Origin: Prostheceraeus crozeri
Lineage: Eukaryota > Platyhelminthes > Polycladida > Euryleptidae
Assembly (NCBI GenBank): GCA_907163375.1
Contig: CAJQUW010009277.1
Location: forward strand, 1 to 64,000
Direction: 5' to 3'
DNA: 64,000 bases
Part shown: positions 50,801 through 62,779 of the stretch, in pieces
How the letters are laid out: the number at the start of each line of letters is the position of its first letter
How positions within the stretch are numbered: the stretch's first letter is position 1
Position numbers and translations under genes: made by a program
Notes under the pieces: model-generated
What the model was told of the DNA's origin: nothing
The model's database searches: none
What the model saw: only the letters and a program-made list of their open reading frames with translations

Positions 50801-51414
50801 AGTTCTCTGAAGCTAAGATGATCACATCGATCGATAAAAGGCGTTGGATGTCGAATGCCCTGTCTTTTTTAAATGTAGCTTATTTTGCCATCGAGCAATA
50901 GAGTGTTTCTCGAGAGAGTCGATTGTCACGCCTTGAACAGCTTGAAAGCATGACTAGCCTCCCTAGTCGCTTGGTCTACTACGAAAGATGGATGTCCGAT
51001 GAGCTCTCCAATCCGCTGCACTTGACGGTTGCAGACGGTCAGGTCCACGCCATCCATGCATTGGAGTGATTCTGATGACTCTCCAATCATATGCTTTCGT
51101 CGGTTGGAGGCGCTCCGTATCATTTGTCTATAGGAACTGCTCTGAAAGCTCCAATCCACTGCTGTCGTTGATTTTTGTCGCTCTGCTCCATTTATGTAAA
51201 GGATCTATTTCGGTGGCCTCCTTCAAGAATTTTAGCTGTTGCACTTTCTTGAATATAAAATGCGGGTAATGCGACTGCTTTACAATTTTGATGAGATCTT
51301 TCAGGTCGGGTTCTATTTAACGGCAGGTTGTAGGATCAAATGTTCGAGTTTCTGCTTCTACTCCATACATTTTGTGGATTAAATATTATACATGATGTAT
51401 TCAAATGAACATCA
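47855..51414. other. 3.5 kb without a supported gene
   Basis: Short open frames only. I saw no domain, RNA gene or clear terminal repeats. Confidence 0.4.
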
Positions 51415-51418
51415 TCAT

Positions 51419-51680
51419 TGTAACAGTAATGGCCAAGCCAAGTGATCTTCTATACTTACCGTCTTTGCCGCGTTCAATGCACCAGCGTGCATCCAGCACT
51501 ATTCGAAAGTGATTTCGAGTTACCGCTCAAAGTGAAACTGACTATTGTCCAATACGCTTAAAATGCGCTAATGTGTTAACTTTGTTAAAGACAAATCGCA
51601 AGTTCATGCATGCTGTATATAAGCCTTCTTAATAAAATTATCACTTGATCTGGAACAAATTGTTTTGGTTACTACTATAA
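51419..51680 (+). repeat. 5' LTR of gypsy element B
   Basis: 262 bp. Contains TATATAA at 51616-51622 and AATAAA at 51631-51636, the likely core promoter and polyadenylation signal. Confidence 0.9.
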
Positions 51681-52298
51681 CAATTGGTGTCAGAAGTGGG
51701 ATTGTTCTGCGTGATTACTGGTGGCTCAACTGGTTCTACGAGGACTTCTACTTGTCCATTCTACTGCCGATCTACTGGCCCTTCAAAGCGCCGTTCTGCT
51801 GACCCTTCAAAGCGCTGTTTCCAGTGCTATCTTCGAGCCCAACTAATTTAAAGTTGCACGCAACGGCTGACTACCTTACCCGGGGTCGTCGTGAACACTC
51901 ACTACCGGTCTTCACGATTGGTAGCCACATACACACCTATTTTTTTCCGACCAAACCTACTCCTGTTCCTCTTCCTCGATCTTCAGTACTTCGGTACGGT
52001 TAGTTGCGCTTTTCACCCGGCCACCATCCTGGGTCCCTCATTCCCATAAACACACTTGCACACAAACACAAGTGAGTTTCTTAACGTTAGTTGAGGTTTT
52101 GAGGTTTCAGCTAGACCTTAAGGTCTTTATTAACGAGAGCTGTAGGGTGATTAAGGTAATAAGGTATAAGTCATATGGACTTATTAAAAGCACTGACCGA
52201 AGATAAGGACTACTAACTTCTTAGGGACTAAGGACTTTAGGAAACTTAGGGACTTAAGGTCATAATTCTACGTCAAAGACAAGTCCAACTACGACGTC

Positions 52299-53130
52299 AT
52301 GGCGACGACAATTGAACCTTTGGACGTTGCGGACGTTAATGCAGTATCTGATTGGCATATCAGATTTTCTCAATACGTGCTGACCAACGACAAAGTCACT
52401 GAAGACAATAAAACAGCCTTTTACTTAACGCTGATTGGGAAACGTGCGTTCACGTTACTGAATGATCTTGCTACCCGCGAGACATAACCAAACTCCAAGT
52501 TAAAGTTCTACAAAGGCTGCTGATAGATGACCTCTCTCCAATCAACTTCGAGGTAGCTGAAAGAGAAAAGTACCACAATTTGACGAAGAAACAGGAGGAG
52601 ACGTACAAGGCATTTGTACTGCGAGTGCAAAAGCAAGCTTCCAAATGCGGCTTCGGAGCTAATTTAGAGATTCAGTTACGCGACCGAATCGTTGCAGGGG
52701 TGCGAGACCAGGACCTTAAACGCAAGCTACTAAAGGAGCATAACCTTGACTTCCACATGGCAAAGGAAATACTAGAAAGCTGGGATGCTGTCAATCAAGC
52801 AATTGCGAATCCAGGCCATGAGGTGATGATAACTACCAACCATCGCAGGTTTCCACAGCAACGTCGCTTCCGACAGTCAACTACTACTACTACTTCACGC
52901 AACTCTACATCAGGTCAAAGCTCTACGTCCAAGCATAACTCTACTTCAACGCGAAATTCCGCGTCCAATCGTAACTTCACGTCTATGCGAGGACAATGCG
53001 ACTCTTGCGGAGGACAACACCAGAGAGCTACTTGTCGTTTCCGAAAAGTAGAATGCCGATTATGCCACAAGATTGGACATATAGCTAAAGTTTGCCGTTC
53101 TGTCAACTCCAACACTACTTCCAACGCCAA
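52299..53130 (+). pseudogene. Gag-like region of gypsy element B
   Basis: Starts MATTIEPLDVADVNAVSDW after a long leader, with capsid-like HIRFSQYVLTNDK...FYLTLIGKRAFTLL and a second part FVLRVQKQASKCGFG. A Ser/Thr/Arg/Asn-rich repeat stretch follows, then two zinc knuckles (CDSCGGQHQRATC and CRLCHKIGHIAKVC). Two knuckles separate it from element A, which has one; the two elements are different lineages. Confidence 0.82.
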
Positions 53131-56100
53131 TCGCGTAAAAGCTGTCACCGTTGAACCTTTACCAGACTCTGCAAGCAGCGATGATGACGAGTCCATCAAG
53201 GTTTTCACTCTTCAAACAACTACGACGAGTCATATCTTCCAGAAACTGGATTTTTCAAACGGACGTTCGCTTACCTTCATTCTGGATACTGGCAGTCCGG
53301 TAACTTTCATGCCCAAGAAGCAGTTGGATCGTCTTAATCTCGGCGTAGCCATTCATCCGACTAAGTCAACCATCACCGGCGTTACAGGTCACCCACTACC
53401 AGTTTTGGGTCGGATCAAACCAAAGGTCATCTACAACCGTCAAACAATTCCGTTGCCGATTTTGATCACTGGAAGTGGACTTACAGTACTTGAGTTGGAT
53501 GGTTTGCAGACACTCCGAATTCAGCTTGTGTTCAGCGTCAACAGTCTTCTCAGTGAACGGTTACTGCCTTCCATCAAAGACCTAATTTTCCAATGCAGCC
53601 AGAACTCGGGTGGAATGAAGATTGATCCAGTCAAACTCGACTTCGTTGGTGATCCAATGTTTTTCAAGGCCAGATCACTCTCCTATGGCATACGCGGACT
53701 GGTCGAACAGAATCTAAATGACCTAGTGACTGATGGTATCCTCAAGAAAGTCTCATCTTCAGCTTGGGCTACTCCTATTGTGACGCCAATCAAACCCAAC
53801 GGCCAACCGAGAATTTGTGGGGACTACAGAGTAACTGTCAATAAGCAACTTCGTCAGACTGCTGTCACTACGCCACCGGTAGACGACATGTTCCAAGGCC
53901 TACATGGTCATATCTTTTCCAAGATTGACTTAAGTAACGCCTTCCTACAAATTCCGCTAAGTGACGACGCGAAGGAGCTTACAACGATCAACACTCAGTT
54001 CGGATTGTTCCAGTACCAACGTTTGCCTTTTGGAATAACCGTTTCTCCCGGGGTCTTTCAGACTAATCAATCACATCATTGAAGGTTTACAAGGTGTCCG
54101 CGCTTATCAAGACGACATTATTGTCATAGCAGCGTCCCGAGAAGAACACAACGAACGGTTAATCGCTCTACTTCAAGAATTGAATAAATTCAACGTCAAG
54201 ATCAACGCGCAGAAGTCGGAATTCGGCGTAAGTCAACTGAAGTATCTCGGCTACATCTTAAGCGGTTCAGGCGTTTCAGCCGACGTTGAACGAATAAAAG
54301 CAGTCTCCAACGCTCCTCGTCCAGACAGTCCTTCCAAGCTACAGTCCTTCATCGGTTTCGCCCAATTTTACTCGCGTTTCGTACCCAACTTCGCGGAAAT
54401 CGTTCGTCCACTTTATGATCTCCTGAACTCGTCCACGTTTAAATGGTCTCCTTCAATTCAAGCGGCCTACGACCAACTCCTTCAACAGCTCCTAAACGGC
54501 AAGGTTCTAAAGCCATTCTAGTCCGGCAGCCAGAACGAGTTTCTGCAGGGAACGAGGCCGAAAGTGAGACTTTCAGAATGATGTACACCCTATGCCTACT
54601 ACGAATCGGCACGTCTGCCGAGTTCTAGTGAGTTCCTCTTCTTGTCAGACAAGATCAAAGAAAAACACATGTAAATCCAATGGGACGCAGATTGCAGTTT
54701 TTGACTAAAATGAAATTTTCCATGTTTTCTCTGATTAAACGAAAAGCACTACGCCCAGAGTCATGATTTTTGGCATGGAATGTCTTCAGGTCATTTCTTA
54801 TCATGTTCATGCACCCCTGTCTATAAAGCTAAACGCATCTAGATTTGGCGAGCCTCTTAATGTCGGCAAACACAAACATCTTGAGCAACTTTATCCACAT
54901 TCAACCACATTCTCGCATACATTGCCGACTAGATGCATGATAAAAGCACATGCATATCATAGGAAATGACCTGAGGACATTACATGTCAAAAATCATGAC
55001 TCTGGGCTTAGTGCTTTTCGTTTAATCAGAGAAAACATAGAAAATTTCATTCTAGCCAAAAATTTCAATCTACGTTCCATTGGGGTTACATGTGTTTTTC
55101 CTTGATCTTGTCTGACAAGAAGAGGAACTCACTAAAACTCGGCAGACGTGCCGATTCGTAGTAGGCATAGGGTGTACATCATTCTGTGAAAGTCTCACTT
55201 TCGGCCTCGTTCCCTGCAGAAACTCGTTCTGGCTGCCGGACTATTCCAACTTGGTGTTCCGATTGAACTGGTTGTCGACGCATCTGAATATGCGATAGGC
55301 GCTGTATTGAACCAACGTGGTCATCCAGTAATCTGCATTTCCCGGAAACTTTCAAACTCGGAGAAAAGTTATTCACAAACCTTGAAAGAAGCTCTGGCAA
55401 TCCATTGGGCCATCCAGCGTTTGCACAAGTATTTGTATGGTCAAACGTTCGTCATTGTAACCGACCATCAAGCATTGACATACATTTTCGGCCATGATTC
55501 GTCAATCAACGAGGCTACATCAAGAATGCTTCAACGCTGGGCCTTAGATTTAAGTGGGTACAACTACGTCATTCAACACAGACCAGACAAGCTTATACCC
55601 CATGCAGATTACCTATCCAGACATTCAAGCTTCGAAAACCATCCACAACATTCTGAAGTCGCTTTCATCGAACACTTACCGGTTTCAAGAAACGAGCTAA
55701 TTGAAGAAACACGATCCTTCTACGGTCCCGTCATTTCTGGATTAAGGCACGGATGGTCTCGATCGGCTAAGCGAAGATTTCCGACAATATATGCGAATCG
55801 TGACAACTTACATTTAGTTGCTGACGGTGTCATCGTGTGTCAAGACCGCCCTGTTGTACCGCCTACTCTTCGACGAAAATTTTTGCAACATTTACATCTG
55901 ACGCATCTTGGTAGAGATAAGATGCTTTCCTTGTCCAGACTCGTTTGTTGGTGGCCTCGAATCTCCGATGACGTAACATCTTTCATCCGTTCCTGCAAAC
56001 AATGTGCTAGCAAGCCAAGATCTCATCCGAACTGGGTTCCGTGGCCTCTGCCTTATCAAAGTATGCAAAGAATTCATGTCGACTACTGTGGACCGATACT

Positions 56101-57016
56101 ACAAGCCTACTATCTGCTGGTCATCGAAGATGCCTATAGTAAATGGCCTGAGGTATTCGTCACGACGCATGCTACTGCTGATTTCACGAAGAAGGCACTG
56201 CAGAAGTTTTTCGCAAGGGAAGGAGTGGCACAAGTGATGATGTCCGACAATGGTACACACTTCACAGCCGACCACCTTCAAACCTGGCTGCGTTCCATCG
56301 GATGCAATGCAATCACATCACCACCGAGACACCCACAGTCTAATGGGCAAGCAGAAAATTTCATAAGAACCCTCAAGACAGCCATACGTACGTGTCAGCC
56401 TACAACATTGGAAGGCCTAAACCGCTGCATCGACACATTCCTTCTGTACTACAGAAACTCTAAGCATGCAACGACAATCTCCGGCACAGTTATTTAAAGG
56501 TAGAAACTTGAGAATTAACTCCCTCGACACAACCGATGTACAGTTTTACTGAGGTAACGACAGCAAAGTTTGTAATGGACTAATAATAGGCCAAGTTGGC
56601 AACACATTATTCAACATTCTCGATTTGAATGACGGGTCAGTGCATAAGCGTCACATCGATCAAATCACTATCTCTTCACATCAAACAATACAAACGTCTT
56701 CATTTCTTCCCTCTTTGGAGCCAGTGCATTCTTCTCCAACATCCATCCAAACACACCAACACACACACAACACTGTTCCTGCTGTGGTTACCAATCGTGA
56801 GGTGAGAGCCTCGACTGGACAACCTTCTTCGGGTTCGACTGATGTTCCTCAACCCTCAAGTGATCAACCAAGTGACTCATCTCAAGTTCCTGCTTCTCCA
56901 GCTTCACCTGCTGCTGCATCTCAAGTTCCTGAGCCTTCTGCTATCGACTCTACTTCAGGACCAAGACGCAGCAATCGCAGTCGTAGATTTCCAGCCCGGT
57001 ATGGAGATTACGTCTG
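53130..57016 (+). pseudogene. Pol-like region of gypsy element B
   Basis: Protease FILDTGSPVTFM near 53278; reverse transcriptase from about 53640 to 54160 with FSKIDLSNAFLQIPLS, LPFGITVSPGVFQ and the YQDD catalytic box; connection segment FIGFAQFYSRFVPNF; RNase H near 55260-55620 (VDASEYAIGAVLNQ, FVIVTDHQALTY); integrase zinc part near 55850-56020 and core with MSDNGTHFTADH and HPQSNGQAENFIRTLK. The tail is Ser/Pro-rich and ends RRSNRSRRFPARYGDYV. The RT and tail suggest the Mag-like part of Ty3/gypsy, tentatively. The insertion at 54519-55243 splits the region. Fossil. Confidence 0.9.
54519..55243. mobile_element. 725-bp palindromic (foldback) MITE inside gypsy element B
   Basis: TAGTCCGGCAGCCAGAAC at 54519 and its inverse ending at 55243. 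The arms are near-perfect inverted repeats of roughly 300 bp around a short centre. It is flanked by the 3-bp duplication TTC (54516-54518, 55244-55246), and the retroelement sequence continues across it. A 3-bp duplication is made by CACTA- and Harbinger-type transposases, though Harbinger prefers TWA. No coding potential. Confidence 0.85.
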
Positions 57017-57029
57017 AAGGGAAGGAAGC

Positions 57030-57297
57030 TGTAACAGTAATGGCCAAGCCAAGTGATCTACTATGCTTACCGTCTTTGCCGCGTTCAATGCACCAGCGTG
57101 CATCCAGCACTATTCGAAAGTGATTTCGAGTTACCGCTCAAAGTGAAACTGACTATTGTCCAATACGCTTAAAATGCGCTAATGTGTTAACTTTGTTAAA
57201 GACAAATCACAAGTTCATGCATGCTGTATATAAGCCGCCGCTTTCTTAATAAAATTATCACTTGATCTGGAACAAATTGTTTTGGTTACTACTATAA
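57030..57297 (+). repeat. 3' LTR of gypsy element B
   Basis: 268 bp, same ends as the 5' LTR, with a 6-bp GCCGCC-type difference after TATATAA. Confidence 0.9.
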
Positions 57298-57301
57298 TCA
57301 T

Positions 57302-58030
57302 CCTCTAGGAATCTCAGCTAACTACACAAAATAAACTAAGATTAAGCCTACTGTACAAAATATAACTGTAATGAATAAATTGATAATGAACTTTGAAGAA
57401 AATAAAGTAAACTACAGAATAGGTACTAGACTTGCTAGAATCGACCTACAACGTCTCACCTGGAAGTGCCCCATGAAGAAAATGAAATAGGGAATTAGAC
57501 TTGTTTTAAATGGATCAATTGGTGAATAACTATTCATGAAGTTTAATCTACCTCTCAAGAGGACCGGTCTGTGTCCCATCATATCCTTCCTCAATTCGCA
57601 AACAATTATGACCTGCGTAATCTGTACACGACAGAAGATACTATAAATCACTTATTTCACTGCAGATGGGATAGGACATAATCATTCACGTTGTTGCCTA
57701 ACTTAATATAGAAAATAAGCTAACCAAGTAATTATCAAAGTGTAGATCGTACTAACAAATTAAAAAAAAGAAAAGGAAGGGTAATATATTCCGACTATTA
57801 GTGAAGTACGACTGTAATGGAATATTGAAATTGTAACGAAAGAAAGAAAAAATAATAACAAGGTAAAATAAGAGGGAAACAAACAGTACAGATGAAAATT
57901 ATTCAGAATAAATCAAAATCAAAAAAATAAAATAAATAGTCACAAGAAACTAGTGTAAAATAAATAAGTAGACCGCAAAAAAATGAATGCAAGTGAATAA
58001 TGCAATACATACTGGAAGGAAAATAAAATT
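57302..58030. other. AT-rich spacer
   Basis: A-rich on the plus strand with AAATAAA words; no gene supported. Confidence 0.4.
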
Positions 58031-58200
58031 AAATTGAAATTAGTCCTTGAAAGGACTGCTTTGCGTTCCCTGTACCAGCTAGGAAGTCATCAGCCGGAAC
58101 TCAGGCTGGATTCCTGTTTCGGCCTCAATGCCTGAACACTCAAACCCACCTGAGCACGGCCCTGCACAGTAAAACTGCACAGCTTCCACAAAGTCAAAAG
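58030..58200 (-). repeat. Tail of the Penelope-like element with hairpin
   Basis: In sense direction (minus) it contains CTGATGACTTCC, a GGGAACGCAAAG and the perfect hairpin AGTCC-TTTCAA-GGACT, plus GCCGAAACAGG farther upstream. Penelope-like elements are known to carry small hammerhead ribozymes in their end repeats. This looks like a degenerate relative but the core is not intact, so ribozyme identity is speculative. Confidence 0.35.
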
Positions 58201-58210
58201 TGGGGGTTAG

Positions 58211-59790
58211 TCAAAATCGTTGTAAGTCAAAATCGGCAAAAAAAAGAAAATCTGAGTATTCGGTTAGCAGAAAACTGAACTTAGAAAATCGTCTAGCTGA
58301 ATACAACCCAAATTTCAAAAGTAGCTCCTCATGCCTGTGTAAACGTTTTTCTGCATTATTGATTAAAGAATCTTGATTATAGCCTCTAGCTACTAATAGT
58401 CTAAAGGTCGAAGGAGCTTTTTTCACGAAATCATCAAGGGATGAACAAATTCGACCATATCTTATAAGTTGTCCGTTAAATTACTTGGCTACCCATTTTG
58501 CAAGGAATTGTGTTTTCTGGTAATGTCCGGAATGTAACAGCAAAGTTAAAATCGTCTACTTTATGATACAGAGAAGTTCGTAAACCATCATTAGTTATGC
58601 TCAACTTAACATCTGGGCATTCAACCTCTTTGTTATTTCTACCACTTCTGCTCGCTTCCAAGCTACCAGGGTAAATATGCTTGATAATCTGGTTAGAATG
58701 TTTATAATTAATTATACAAACGTCGTTGATGTATCTAGAAGTATTAGATAACAGTTTAGCCAGTCCCATCTTCTTATTTTTCAGTGAATTTTGCATATAA
58801 ACAAATTCTCAGTGTAGTAAAAACATCAGCTAAGAGAGGAATGCAATTCCCTCCCATAGGAATGCCACTAGTCTGTTAGAAAGCTTGACCTCCAAAAACA
58901 TTTTCTAAAATAAGCTTAATTGCGGATTTGAATTGGTCCTTCGTAAAGGTTGTATAGCCGTCATATTTGGATCGTGACATGAAACTTTTATCATTTCCAA
59001 CGCATAAATATTTTCTGTTATTATTGTCAAAAATCAAGTCAAGTAATTTAAAAATATGTTCTTTAACTTCACGCTGATCAAGGTTAGTATAAAGCGTAGA
59101 GAAATCAAACACTTGTACGCTTTTAACATCCAGACTTTGAACTCTATTAAGAAATTCTGATGTCGATGAGATACTCCAAAAACAGTTCATGCCACTATTG
59201 TTATAAACTGAACTGCAATACCTTTTAAAATGATCTCTGATAAGAGAGAGTCCTTTATTAACCAGGATGGATAACTGCTTTGTATAGCAATGTTTTGCTC
59301 CTGCTATGAAACGAAATTTGTAAGGGACTTTATGTAATCTAGGTATCCAGAATAGCTTAGGGAGTTTTAAGTTCTTATCGTTGCAAGCTACGGCGAATTC
59401 ATCTCGCAAAAAAATTACTATGGTTCTTGATAATGCACAATGCGTACCCCAACTCATTGAGCAATGTCATGAGATAAAACTTTTTACATACAAATGTGTA
59501 ATTGCTTGCTTCTTTATATACAGAAGTCACGATAAAATGAGTGTGTAAATACTGAAGGTAAGATTCCTCTTCTTTTGTTAAACGTTCAGGGAATCTTTTC
59601 TTATTATTTCTGCTATTATCACAAGTGTCATTAATGAATCTCAAACGATCCTTTATGACTGTCATAACTTTAGTGCTCCATTCTTGAAAATCTGACAGTG
59701 GAACTTCGTATCTGCGGCTGACTCTATTGACATGCCGGTCAAGAGAGCTCTCTATTTCTTTATACATGTCATGCATTTTCATGGGCTTGG
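58211..59790 (-). pseudogene. Penelope-like reverse transcriptase (broken)
   Basis: Minus strand. The N-terminal part (59399-59782) reads SDFQEWSTKVMTVIKDRLRF and LTKEEESYLQYLHTHFIVTSVYKEASNYTFVCKKFY. The RT core follows with LPKLFWIPRLHKVPYKFRFIAG, FDFSTLYTNL (first Asp), FGGQAF and a GIPMGGNCIPLLADVF block. TSRYINDVCIIN stands where the family has the YIDD catalytic pair, so one Asp is Asn here. DDFNFAVTFRTLPENTIP and FRLLVARGYNQDSL...HRHEELLLKFG complete the typical Penelope end. Such elements prime on nicked DNA or telomeres. A GIY-YIG domain is not seen after it, so it is either an endonuclease-deficient type or truncated. The frame is interrupted a few times. Confidence 0.85.
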
Positions 59791-59799
59791 ATACTCGAT

Positions 59800-62700
59800 G
59801 CTTAGTTCATAAAGAAAATAAATTTCTCAAATTTGGGTTGCTTATAAAATCTGTATTGCCGGTCATTACGTGTTCATAATGCTGATAAATGAAGTCGCTG
59901 TGGTCTGCGCATTAACAGTCTGAAGATACTATCATTGATAGGTACATTGATAATGAGATGGAAGGCGAAAGGGAAGAAATCTAAGAGAAAAATAATCATA
60001 TCATTGACGACTAACTCTAGACGCATAATTTGCAAGACGTAGAGACAGAAGCTTATTTTGAGTGACGAAGCATTGATCACCTTGTATTATATCGATTTTG
60101 ATTACTCTCAGTTAAGCGATCGTCGCTTCCATTTTTGATAAGACGTGTGAGCTATGCTTAAGATAGCAATTAATATAGAATTCTTCAACAAGCAGTATTC
60201 AATTATGTTTGAAAGGAGCACCGGCGACAATTAAATAGTAGTGTTTTCTTGATTATTCATGAATCAAGATCTTATAGTCAGGCCAACTTTAAAAGTATAG
60301 TAAAACTCACAAAACCTCATCATTGATAGATTTAGGTGCGGTTTCTATTTGAGGGTGCGTTATAGATTGTTATTTCAATTCGCATGCGGGTTAATGCGGT
60401 GTGCTATTATGTTGAAGGAGGTGGTGGTACATTTTCATAGTCGACTTTACATGACAGAAATCAATGCATAACTATCATTTGTTCGGTCATCCATAAATGT
60501 CATGAAAGGGAAACGAAGGTGCTTGAGGGACTTTGCGAGAAACTTGACCGTAGAGTAAGTTATCAGTCGAGTGGCACGACCTGTGGGTTTGTTTGCTTAG
60601 GTCATCTCCCTAACGGAACAATTTAGTGGCCGAATCTGAGTTCAAAGTCCTGAGGCCACATCGGCATGTGACGCTAGAGAAAGGGTATCAAAGATGTCTG
60701 AGATGCCGCGATGTTGCAATATGTAAAGAAATTGCAATATTGCAAAAGAACATGTATGTGTGACACCACAACGTTCAATAATTTATTGCAACTATGTGGA
60801 TCACAATATCTGTGAAAATGTGCCGAGTAAAAAGTTTTGTTGAATATATAGTTTGATTGAACTGCATTTTGATATTACTTTGATGCATTATGGAAATGGA
60901 TTATATTGAGCTTACATGTGATTTAGATTGTAGCAAAGAATGTTTAATCAAAATCCATAGTTAAAAAACATGGATAAAAAGTAAAGCATTTATTTAAGGT
61001 GAATAGAGAGATGAATTCATAGAGTATGGATGCGTAGGTCTAAGTTGTACCGTACCTTGGTAATCCGAGAGTAGAATACTTAACCCCCAGATTGTCTTCG
61101 GGATTGGGTCACCAAAAATTTGCCTTATCCCAGTAAGGATTCATATTCTATGCTTTTAATACTTTGTTTCTTACAATTTGAAGAGAAGTCAAATTAATTA
61201 TTGATGAATTAATCATTATTTTGCTTGTGTCGAGGCACAGTGTTTTAGCCTACTTCAAATCATTTGAAATGAGAAAACCATGAAATTTATAGTATTGTTT
61301 GACTAGACGTCAATGTTGAGATGTTTTAGAAGTCTAAAAATCTGAAAGAATGTAATACCGTTGCAAGTTACAAATTACCATGCTCACTGAGTTTGTTATC
61401 TTATCTTTGTTTGCAAAGAAATCAATCATTTGACAGCAAGACATTCAAGCGTGCTTATCCTGTATCAATTATTATTGCAACCGCACGGATTGCAATTTGT
61501 TTCTTACCCGTGAATTGCATGTGGGTTCCTCTCGTCCTGTCCTTATACACTCTTAGCACAATTGTGTAAAAAAGTCTTGTAGATCTGTGAGTGAAGCAAT
61601 ACTGTGTCACAGTGGTGGCAACAATAGCCGTTTTCTGGTGGACGAGAGCGAGGACGCGAGTAGGCGAGAAGTGCTTACAAGCAGCATTGCACAGATATTT
61701 TTGTAGTTAATGATTTGTTTTAAAGAAGCAATAATGTAGCAAGGCTTCTCATATTACAGATTTGATTATAGATTTTAAATGAAGATGACCTTGTTGGGAT
61801 GTTGTCATCATTTTTCGAAGCATGATTTTTTTTGCTTTGATAAAACAAGGCACGTTTATGCGATTTAAGCTGTTTTCATACGAAGACTGAGGAAATGGCA
61901 CTCACACAATTAGAAGTAGCCTTGAAAAATGCAATCATGTCTCCTATCATGCGTCAAAATTCAGAAATAGCATCTCAACTCTGCCTGAAGCATCGGCCTA
62001 GAGTAGCTGCCTGCATGTTCATACGTGGGAATATGCATGCATGCTTCAATAAGGCAACCAAAGTGATCACTGTGGTAGTATCATTGACAGCATTTGTGAT
62101 ATTGGGATTCTCAATGGGATTGGCTTGGATTGGGATCCCGATGGAAATTCCCATTGGGATTAGGTTTGGATTGGCTGAGGCTACCAGCCCAACTCAAGCC
62201 TGCACTATAGCCTATTGAATAGTACACATTGGCACAGTGAAAGGGCGGATTGAACGCCGCCCACTTTTGTACAATCTAGCTGTGGCGCCTAACTTTCTTC
62301 ATTTAAGGAAACTTAATTGAAAGCTTTCAATCGCCTATCTCCGATATGATGTACATGGCTTCAGTTCAAGTGTGAAGAGGCGCCCATTTCCTATGATATT
62401 TCTCTAGGTTCAGCTCTTGTATGAAGAGGGTATCATGATTATTCACTCCCACTGTTAGATCTGAAGTTGGTAGAACACCTCTTCATTCGTAAGAGGTGCC
62501 GCCACCTTCGTCAAGACATCAAATTTTGGTCTTGGACGACTATGCCATCTTTGCCCGTCATACATATGCACCGGACGGTTGTCAGGATAATCCAAATTTT
62601 TGAGGAATGGTTGTACACCTATCAGCTAGATAGCGCCGTCAATCTGCCGTAGTGCTGGGTTTGAGTGAACATCTTTAAGGGGGAGGGGTGCCCTACATGC
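59800..62700. other. Region without supported genes
   Basis: AT-rich. Open frames at 61895-62218 and smaller ones lack any recognised domain; 62100-62160 has a repeated ATTGGGAT word. Confidence 0.4.
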
Positions 62701-62734
62701 CTCATGTCATCGGCGCCTAAGCCTATATTCTACA

Positions 62735-62775
62735 AGTCCACCGCTCCCCCTTCAAAAATCCTGCCTACGTCCCTG
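62735..62775. repeat. Possible solitary end of a hAT-type element
   Basis: CTCCCCCTTCAAAAATCC followed by TGCCTACGTCCCTG, the inverse of a CAGGGACGTAGGCAGG end of the kind seen in many invertebrate hAT elements. No matching other end was found. Confidence 0.35.
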
Positions 62776-62779
62776 ACTA

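Larger units (their letters stand above)
51419..57297 (+). mobile_element. Ty3/gypsy LTR retrotransposon B (fossil), with insertion
   Basis: LTRs of 262 and 268 bp beginning TGTAACAG and ending CTATAA, flanked by the 4-bp duplication TCAT (51415-51418, 57298-57301). A primer-binding-like TGGTGTCAGAAGTGGG starts four bases inside, and a purine tract GAAGGGAAGGAAGC precedes the 3' LTR. Order: Gag with zinc knuckles, protease, RT, RNase H, integrase, basic tail. A 725-bp palindromic DNA element sits between RT and RNase H. LTRs differ by about three substitutions and a 6-bp indel, so this copy is young but older than element A. Broken, with about four breaks besides the insertion. Confidence 0.92.

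Noticed and set aside
57412-57660. Possible LINE zinc-knuckle end (DLRNLYTTEDTINHLFHC-like reading, plus strand)
   Set aside because: Only one short stretch resembles the motif and no RT lies next to it.
61895-62218. 107-codon frame with a hydrophobic stretch (VVVSLTAFVILGFSMGLAWIG)
   Set aside because: Part of it comes from a repeated ATTGGGAT word; no homologous domain recognised and no splice context.
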